From contig JAJDWA010000062.1 in assembly GCA_022825825.1 (NCBI GenBank), positions 62,001 to 126,000 of the forward strand: a stretch of 64,000 bases of DNA, in the 5' to 3' direction. This DNA comes from Candidatus Poribacteria bacterium (GTDB lineage Bacteria; Poribacteria; WGA-4E; WGA-3G). A model generated the notes under the pieces. It worked only from the letters and a program-made list of their open reading frames with translations. It did not search any database and was not told where the DNA came from. Positions 58,579 through 64,000 of the stretch are shown piece by piece (positions within the stretch are counted from its first letter, which is position 1; the number at the start of each line of letters is the position of its first letter). The translations under genes were made by a program, and so were the position numbers.

Positions 58579-59970
58579 ATGAAAAAATTTGCCTTCTTGA
58601 CAATATGTATTTGTGCTTTAGCAGTGTTCGCAACGTTTACTCTAAAAACCACTGCTGATCACCATGCCGCTAAGACTGAACAAACCTCCAAATTTGAAAA
58701 AAATTGGCATCATTGGCGCGGCCCTATTACAACAGGTGCCGCTGTTAATGCAAATCCGCCTACAACATGGAGCGAAACTGAAAACATCAAATGGAAAGTC
58801 CCGATCCCCGGTATGGGACATGCCACACCAATTGTCTGGGAAGATAAAATCTTTATTCAAACAGCAATTAAAGGTGAGATGCCCGAAACGCAAACTGAGG
58901 ACACGGAAGCAGAGAATCCTCCTGAAGACTCGCGCCGCAGGAGACGCGGTAGAAGAGGAAACAGAACCTATCCGCCCCATAAGTTTGAACTGCTTGCACT
59001 CAATCGAAGTGACGGCAGCATTGCGTGGCAAAAAACGCTGCGGGAGACGAAACCACATGAAGGTATCCACAGCACTGCAAGTTTTGCTTCCAATTCCCCC
59101 ATAACCGATGGAGAACATATCTATGCATATTTTGGTTCGCGTGGACTTTACTGCTTGGATATGAAAGGAAACATCAAGTGGGAAAAGGATATTGGGCAAA
59201 TGTATAAAAGGAATACCTTTGGTGAAGGCAGCTGCCCTATCGTTCACGGCAACACAATTGTTATTGTCCAAGATCACGAGGGCCCTTCCTTTATCATTGC
59301 ACTTGATAAACGAACTGGCGATGAACTGTGGAAAATGGATCGTGATGAACGCACTACGTGGACATCGCCTATTGTTGTGGAACATGGTGGAAAAGCACAA
59401 GTTATTGTCTCTGCTACAAATAGGTCGCGTAGTTATGATTTAGAAACTGGCGAAGTGTTATGGGAATGTGGTGGTATGACAGGGAACGTTATTCCCTCAC
59501 CTGTAGCTACTGATGGCTTTGTCTACCTTATCAGCGGTTTTAGAGGTGCTGCATTGCAAGCGGTTAATCTTGCCAATGCAGCGGGTGATATTACAGGATC
59601 CGAGGAAGCTATTGCTTGGGAACATGATCGCTATACGCCTTATGTACCGTCGCCATTGTTACACGGTGATATCCTATACTTTCTCAATGATAGCAACATT
59701 ATCTCAGCGATCAATAGTAAAACAGGCGCTCTACTTTATGGGCCTAATAGGTTAAATGGGATAAGAGGTTTGTATGCTTCAATCGTTGGGGCTGCTGACC
59801 GTGTTTACATTGCAAGTCGGAACGGTGCTGTCGCGGTTATTCAACACGGCCCTAAATTTGAAGTATTAGCTGTAAACAACTTGGAAGATAGTTTCAATGC
59901 TTCACCTGCAATTGTGGGTTCTGAATTATATTTACGTGGAAGTCAGTATCTCTACTGTATTGCAGAATGA
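58579..59970 (+). CDS. PQQ-like beta-propeller protein, paralog without lipobox
   Basis: It is the tandem paralog of the lipoprotein at 57142, with exactly the same length (463). The signal sequence is almost the same but reads ICALAVFATFTLKTTADHHA: the lipobox cysteine is lost, so the product is predicted to be soluble in the periplasm or secreted rather than lipid-anchored. The propeller begins NWHHWRGPITTGAAVNANPP and has the same blade order, the same FASNSP-TDGEHIYAYFGSRG region and an Arg-rich insert (SRRRRRGRRGNRTYPPHKF). The duplication extends into the upstream region (ATGAAAGGAAATTAAGATA before both ATGs). Confidence 0.9.
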   Translation: MKKFAFLTICICALAVFATFTLKTTADHHAAKTEQTSKFEKNWHHWRGPITTGAAVNANPPTTWSETENIKWKVPIPGMGHATPIVWEDKIFIQTAIKGEMPETQTEDTEAENPPEDSRRRRRGRRGNRTYPPHKFELLALNRSDGSIAWQKTLRETKPHEGIHSTASFASNSPITDGEHIYAYFGSRGLYCLDMKGNIKWEKDIGQMYKRNTFGEGSCPIVHGNTIVIVQDHEGPSFIIALDKRTGDELWKMDRDERTTWTSPIVVEHGGKAQVIVSATNRSRSYDLETGEVLWECGGMTGNVIPSPVATDGFVYLISGFRGAALQAVNLANAAGDITGSEEAIAWEHDRYTPYVPSPLLHGDILYFLNDSNIISAINSKTGALLYGPNRLNGIRGLYASIVGAADRVYIASRNGAVAVIQHGPKFEVLAVNNLEDSFNASPAIVGSELYLRGSQYLYCIAE

Positions 59971-59987
59971 TCGTAACACTGTTTCAT

Positions 59988-60020
59988 TGTAGCGGCGGGC
60001 CTCTGTGCCCGCCCTATATT
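59988..60020. terminator. Hairpin between convergent genes
   Basis: GGCGGGC-ctctgt-GCCCGCC forms a seven-bp GC stem 18 bases after the PQQ stop, followed by CTATATTTTTAAT; the other strand's SDR gene ends at 60022. It starts with TGTAGCGGCGGG, like the left end of the repeat at 42859, so a repeat half may serve as a terminator. Confidence 0.7.
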
Positions 60021-60021
60021 T

Positions 60022-60768
60022 TTAATAGGTAGCCCTGCCACCGCTGACATCGTAGCATTGTCCCGTCACAAAACTCGCCTCATCTGACGCTAAGAAATTC
60101 ACGACAGCCGCGACCTCTTCCGGTTTCCCAACGCGTCCCAATGGAATCTTACTTACCATATAGTCAATTGTGGACTGTGCCATGCCTTCCAAAATCGGTG
60201 TGCCAATAACCGCAGGCGATACTGCATTTACGCGGATATTATAGTCTGTCACCTCTTTCGCGAGTGCTTTTGTCAGGCAAATAACACCCGCTTTAGACAC
60301 AGAATACGGAATTAAGGTCGGGTTGCCCTCTTTGCCAGCAATTGAGGCGATATTTACTATCCTACCGTAATCCTGTGCAATCATTGTGTCAATAACCGCC
60401 TTACAACAGAGGAAAACACCCGTCAGATTCACACCTATCACTGCGTCCCAGTCTGATTCATCTAAATCAGTTAGCGGCAGCGTTCTCCCCGCAATTCCTG
60501 CGTTGTTGACAAGAATATCAATCCGTCCATATTCGGATAGGACTTTGTCAACAGCAGCATTAACATCAGTAGACTGCGAAACATCCGCTTGAATAGGAAG
60601 TGCGCGTCGGCCAAGTTTCTCTATCTCCTTGCCAACAACTTCTGCTGATGACAAGTTTAAATCCATGATAGCAACATCAGCCCCTGCCTTCGCAAGTCTG
60701 AGCACAATTGCTTTCCCAATGCCTTGTCCAGCGCCTGTTACAATTGCTATTTTATTATTCAGATTCAT
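60022..60768 (-). CDS. Short-chain dehydrogenase/reductase (FabG-like)
   Basis: A 248-residue classical SDR. NAD(P)-binding motif TGAGQGIGKA is at residues 12-21, NNAGIAGRTL follows, Ser in VNIASIAGKEG and the catalytic YSVSK motif are present, and the end VTGQCYDVSGGRATY matches 3-oxoacyl-ACP-reductase-like members. DLNLSSAEVV after the second strand suggests NAD as cofactor, since an Asp is at the usual discriminating position (IMDLN). The actual substrate is uncertain; many such SDRs act on sugars or sugar acids. Its ATG is three bases after the stop of the preceding gene, with which it is surely co-transcribed. Confidence 0.9.
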   Translation of the reverse strand: MNLNNKIAIVTGAGQGIGKAIVLRLAKAGADVAIMDLNLSSAEVVGKEIEKLGRRALPIQADVSQSTDVNAAVDKVLSEYGRIDILVNNAGIAGRTLPLTDLDESDWDAVIGVNLTGVFLCCKAVIDTMIAQDYGRIVNIASIAGKEGNPTLIPYSVSKAGVICLTKALAKEVTDYNIRVNAVSPAVIGTPILEGMAQSTIDYMVSKIPLGRVGKPEEVAAVVNFLASDEASFVTGQCYDVSGGRATY

Positions 60769-60771
60769 CTC

Positions 60772-61998
60772 TTACTCACCGATGACGACACCGTATTCAC
60801 CAACGACTGCACCTCTGTGTCCAGATTGATAATGTAGATGTCTTTCACCAACAATAGGCTGTGAACTTTGCGCTTCAACGGAACCTCGGATGTTCCCCAT
60901 AGCGGCTTCATCAACATCTGCACAACAGCGTGGCTTTATCCGCCGATGAATCGTCCGCCGAACATCACCTTTTTTATTTCGAACTACGATGTTAACCAAT
61001 GCGTCGTGTTCTCCGACATTAAGGAAACGGAACCAGTCTCTTGCCCCACTCGCAATTTCCGGGAAAAACAACCGAAGTCCGACGTGCCCGCCTTCCTCGG
61101 ATGCCCCAGGTAGATCAATTACGGCTGTTCCACTGTGCATGTGTCGTTCAGCCACTATCGGTTGATCACTACGTATCAAAATAGAAGATTTAATTTTAAT
61201 ATCCTCCATCTTCGGAATCCAGCACTCAAAAGGATCCAATTCGCGTTCCATCGTCGTCACCGGTTTTCCAGTTCCATCGTCATGTGCAATCATTGTTACC
61301 TCAGCGCTTTCTCTACCGACGTTGACAATAATTGCCCAGTCTTGCCATGCCGGTCCAACCTCTGGAAAGTATAAGGTTTTCGGGGCGTCGGAGATCACTT
61401 GTCCATATTGTCCAACACAAGTTTTCCCACCTTGGTAATGGAGATGTCGTTCGCCAACAATGGGCTGCGTGCTTTGTACTTCAAGTGTACCTTGCACATT
61501 TCCCATTAAGCCTTCAGCAATGTCCCAACAGCATTGCGGTTTAATTACATGGTGACGTTGTCTGGTTATGTCCCCCCGACGATTACGGACGATTATGTTT
61601 AAATGCGCATCCGCCTCGCCAACGTTCAAAAATCGGAACCAATCTAATGCCCCTGGAACCAATTCTGGAAAGAACAAACGCAACCCGACTGTTTCATATT
61701 CCTCCGCCGCACCTACAAAATCGAGAATATTTGTTTTGTTGTGCATGTGTCGTTCCGCTACAATCGGTTCATCCGCAGTAAGCTGCATTGATGAATTCTG
61801 TTTAATTGCCTCCACGTTCGGTGTCCAACATTCAAATGGGGAAATCTCTTTTTCATCAGACCAAGTGGGCTGCCCGTTGGCAGCGTGTCTTGCTATGCCT
61901 GTTACACGGGTTTCTTCTGTACCTACATTAATAACCTGGACCCAGTCTTCCCACTGCGGACCGACCTCTGGAAAATATAACGTTGTTGCAAGTGCCAT
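60772..61998 (-). CDS. Uncharacterised protein made of two 200-residue repeats
   Basis: I do not recognise a named family. The 408-residue protein consists of two halves (about 1-205 and 206-408). Each half has an A unit beginning TLYFPEVGPxWxDW and ending PIVAERHMH, and a B unit beginning VGLRLFFPE and ending SQPIVGERHLHYQ. A and B themselves resemble each other (YFPEVG...DW...NVG versus FFPE...DWFRFLNVGE), so the gene seems to have doubled twice. Predicted structure is beta-rich. Conserved His, Cys (KPxCCWD / KPRCCADV) and Trp residues could form a site. No signal peptide is visible. It is followed by an SDR in the same operon. AAGGAG precedes the ATG. Confidence 0.7.
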   Translation of the reverse strand: MALATTLYFPEVGPQWEDWVQVINVGTEETRVTGIARHAANGQPTWSDEKEISPFECWTPNVEAIKQNSSMQLTADEPIVAERHMHNKTNILDFVGAAEEYETVGLRLFFPELVPGALDWFRFLNVGEADAHLNIIVRNRRGDITRQRHHVIKPQCCWDIAEGLMGNVQGTLEVQSTQPIVGERHLHYQGGKTCVGQYGQVISDAPKTLYFPEVGPAWQDWAIIVNVGRESAEVTMIAHDDGTGKPVTTMERELDPFECWIPKMEDIKIKSSILIRSDQPIVAERHMHSGTAVIDLPGASEEGGHVGLRLFFPEIASGARDWFRFLNVGEHDALVNIVVRNKKGDVRRTIHRRIKPRCCADVDEAAMGNIRGSVEAQSSQPIVGERHLHYQSGHRGAVVGEYGVVIGE

Positions 61999-62111
61999 TT
62001 ATCGCTCCTTCTATTTTTTACAACGATTTTACTTGATATTATCTTATGTTTCTACTACAATTTTAACTTAATCTAATCTAATATTCCACTTAAATTTTGC
62101 GGAGGGACTCA

Positions 62112-62396
62112 ATGGCAAGGAAAAAACTTACTGATTCTGAAATTCAGAAGAACTTAGAGAAACTCGACGGTTGGACTGTCCAAAACGGTAAACTCCATAA
62201 GGAATTTCAGTTCGATAACTTCGTTTCGGCGTTCGGTTTCATGACACAACTCGCTTTAATTGCAGAATCTATGAATCATCATCCTGAATGGTTCAACGTT
62301 TACAACCGCGTGACAATTGACATGAGCACACACGATGCGGATGGCATCACTGAATTGGACTTTAAATTCGCAGAGCATGCCGATGTACTTGAGTAG
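62112..62396 (+). CDS. phhB: Pterin-4a-carbinolamine dehydratase
   Basis: PhhB/DCoH dehydrates the carbinolamine formed by aromatic amino-acid hydroxylases, and related proteins occur without such hydroxylases. The 94-residue protein has GWTVQNGKLHKEFQF, FGFMTQLALIAE and the signature MNHHPEWFNVYNRVTIDMST with the paired active-site histidines and the third His in STHDADGITELD. The start at ATG 62112 is set by GGAGGG eight bases upstream; an in-frame TTG at 62097 would place that SD inside the gene. It ends 12 bp before the WD40 gene at 62409. No phenylalanine hydroxylase is in the window. Confidence 0.93.
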   Translation: MARKKLTDSEIQKNLEKLDGWTVQNGKLHKEFQFDNFVSAFGFMTQLALIAESMNHHPEWFNVYNRVTIDMSTHDADGITELDFKFAEHADVLE

Positions 62397-62408
62397 CGGG
62401 GTTGATTG

Positions 62409-64000
62409 ATGCACCAACAAGACTACACGCAATGGCATCTCGTTGAAGGTGCTATTGCACGCTTAGGAAAAGGCGAAGTCAACGACCTTAAATTTTCTCC
62501 AGACGGTTCACTATTAGCAGCAGCAACTGCAATTGGGATTTGGCTGTACGATGTGCATACCGGCAAAGAAATCACAATGTTACCACATCCGAAAAAAGTT
62601 AACGCATTGGTTTTTTCAAACGACGGTAAAACACTTGCAGCTGGAGAATCTGAATACCAGGGATATGATAGCACTGTCCTGCTATGGGATGTTGAAACAA
62701 GTAAGGTTATCTCGTCTTTCACAGGAAATTGGCATCAGATTAAATCATTAGCCTACACAGCAGATGGTAAGGAACTTGTTATTGCTGGCGGCAGCAAAGG
62801 CTGGACAGAAGAAATTTGGACCTGGAACCCCGCAGCCGGTACACATCAGGAGAACGTTATAGATTTGTCCCATCTGAAAGAGTATCCAGGAACAACACTG
62901 GTTCTCTCACTGGATGGACGTTATCTTGCAAATGTCGTAAAATTAAATAATAATCATAGAAGAAAAATTGAAATTTGGGAAGTCAACACGGGCCATCAGA
63001 TATCTACACTAGATCCTCCACTTGGATCAGTTTCAACAATTGTATTTTCCCCAGACCAGAAAACATTTGTTAAATCAGGGTATGAACCCGATACTGATCA
63101 AATTCAGTTATGGGACATAGAAACCGGTAGATTGTATTCTAATTTTAACACATCAACATATCTTAATTCCTTCACATTTTCACCAAATGGTAACCACATT
63201 GCGACAGGAAGTAGAGATGGTATCGTTCGGGTGTGGAAAGTCCCTGTTCATGCTAAATCTTCAATCTTGCATCGTGCGTGGGGTCTTATATTCGGTCCAC
63301 AGCCAAAAACGTACTTGGGACATACAGAATCATTCAGATTCAATGCAATCACTATTTCACAAGACAGCAAAATGGTTGCAAGTGCAAATACTGATGGAAC
63401 TATCCGAGGGTGGGATATAGAAACTGGTACTGAGAAAATCTCATTAGCACAACATTCATGTGAGGTAAAGACTTTTGCGTTCTCCGAAAATAATAAGGCA
63501 CTCATAAGCATCGGCCTGGATATGGGCAAGAAGATTGCATCTGTATGGAATACTGAAAACGGTAGGGAACGCACAACTGAAATTATTGATGAGAGCACTC
63601 CTGGAATTGCGGCAGTCAGACTGTCAACAGATGCAAGACTATTTGCTACAGAGAGTGCTGACGAATCAGTTCGGTTGTGGGATGGTTCTACAAATCGCTT
63701 TATATCACTCCTGAAAGCGAAAAAAGTGGCCAACGGTCCAAGATATGCTTTTGAGCGAAAATTGGTATTTTCACCTGACAATAAAATATTAGCAAGAGGA
63801 CACAGCGACGGGACAATCCAACTATGGAATTTGGAAAACCGTCACGAATTGCCGACACTTGAAGGACACACTGGCAACTGCCGTAGGTTAGTCTTTGCAC
63901 CAAATAGCAAGACATTAGCAAGTACGAATTCTGACGCTACTACACGTTTATGGGATGTCACCACTAACACCGAAATCGCACAATTCGAGGGTGAAGAAAG
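62409..64000 (+). CDS. WD40-repeat protein without signal peptide, 3' truncated by the window edge
   Basis: The frame is open from ATG 62409 to the end of the window (530 codons). The N-terminus MHQQDYTQWHLVEGAIARLG corresponds to the segment after the signal peptide in the proteins at 2963 and 33406, continued by GKGEVNDLKFSPDGSLLAAA and IGIWLYDVHTGKE; here no signal peptide precedes it. At least ten WD40-type units follow, several degenerate, with VRVWKV, TIQLWNLENR and TTRLWDVTTNTE. A cytoplasmic version of the same protein type is likely, unless the true start lies elsewhere; the 12 bases between phhB and the ATG leave no room for a signal sequence in this frame. Confidence 0.85.
   Translation, partial: MHQQDYTQWHLVEGAIARLGKGEVNDLKFSPDGSLLAAATAIGIWLYDVHTGKEITMLPHPKKVNALVFSNDGKTLAAGESEYQGYDSTVLLWDVETSKVISSFTGNWHQIKSLAYTADGKELVIAGGSKGWTEEIWTWNPAAGTHQENVIDLSHLKEYPGTTLVLSLDGRYLANVVKLNNNHRRKIEIWEVNTGHQISTLDPPLGSVSTIVFSPDQKTFVKSGYEPDTDQIQLWDIETGRLYSNFNTSTYLNSFTFSPNGNHIATGSRDGIVRVWKVPVHAKSSILHRAWGLIFGPQPKTYLGHTESFRFNAITISQDSKMVASANTDGTIRGWDIETGTEKISLAQHSCEVKTFAFSENNKALISIGLDMGKKIASVWNTENGRERTTEIIDESTPGIAAVRLSTDARLFATESADESVRLWDGSTNRFISLLKAKKVANGPRYAFERKLVFSPDNKILARGHSDGTIQLWNLENRHELPTLEGHTGNCRRLVFAPNSKTLASTNSDATTRLWDVTTNTEIAQFEGEE

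Noticed and set aside
58642..59400. Minus-strand open frame of 252 codons opposite the PQQ propeller
   Set aside because: No SD, no recognisable domain, Cys/Phe-rich composition of an antisense shadow; the plus-strand gene has a clear family and a paralog next to it.

Overview
The window reads as chromosomal DNA of a diderm bacterium with moderate to low GC, a heptosyltransferase-like GT9 enzyme, DAP-type MurE, a futalosine-type menaquinone pathway and a large set of exported modular proteins (WD40 propellers, dockerin, cohesin, LamG, FlgD-like C-terminal modules), plus PQQ-type propellers, M16 and M19 peptidases and Uma2 proteins. That mixture is what I would expect of Candidatus Poribacteria or a close relative. 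This is inference from gene content; no rRNA or other phylogenetic marker was compared. I see no tRNA, rRNA, CRISPR array, complete insertion sequence or prophage.

Left part (1-10180): the 3' part of an RNase HIII gene, thiI, a GT9 glycosyltransferase, then on the minus strand a 14-blade WD40 protein, an M19 dipeptidase and an uncharacterised propeller, a plus-strand PP2C phosphatase, and the minus-strand housekeeping run nadD-yacG-yqeK-rsfS.

Centre (10530-30555): a long dcw (division and cell wall) cluster, rsmH-ftsL-ftsI-murE-[alpha/beta hydrolase]-murF-ddl-mraY-murD-ftsW-murG-murC-ftsQ-ftsA-ftsZ. It covers most cytoplasmic and membrane steps of lipid II synthesis plus the septal synthase pair and the FtsQ/A/Z proteins. 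murB and mraZ are not in it, ddl sits unusually early, and murF carries an N-terminal membrane domain in place of its usual substrate-binding domain. A textbook sigma-54 promoter motif lies just before rsmH, and ftsZ has its own sigma-70 promoter with a leader of about 200 nt.

Right-centre (30600-49460): a radical SAM protein of unknown role, then a cluster of secreted surface-type proteins (LamG, WD40-dockerin, a putative HExxH metallopeptidase, a CBM-like protein, a WD40-cohesin-dockerin protein) mixed with a Fur regulator, mqnA/mqnE, a TIM-barrel isomerase, a SAM hydrolase, trpS and two Uma2 proteins. Several of the exported proteins share C-terminal modules, which suggests common export or anchoring routes.

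Right end (49600-64000): a co-directional set PQQ-propeller, two tandem M16C peptidases, two tandem PQQ-propellers; then a minus-strand SDR and a duplicated-domain protein, a pterin carbinolamine dehydratase, and a WD40 gene running off the edge. Intergenic gaps hold at least four families of small palindromic repeats, including two MITE-like copies of about 215 bp in opposite orientation and a pair of 91-bp elements.
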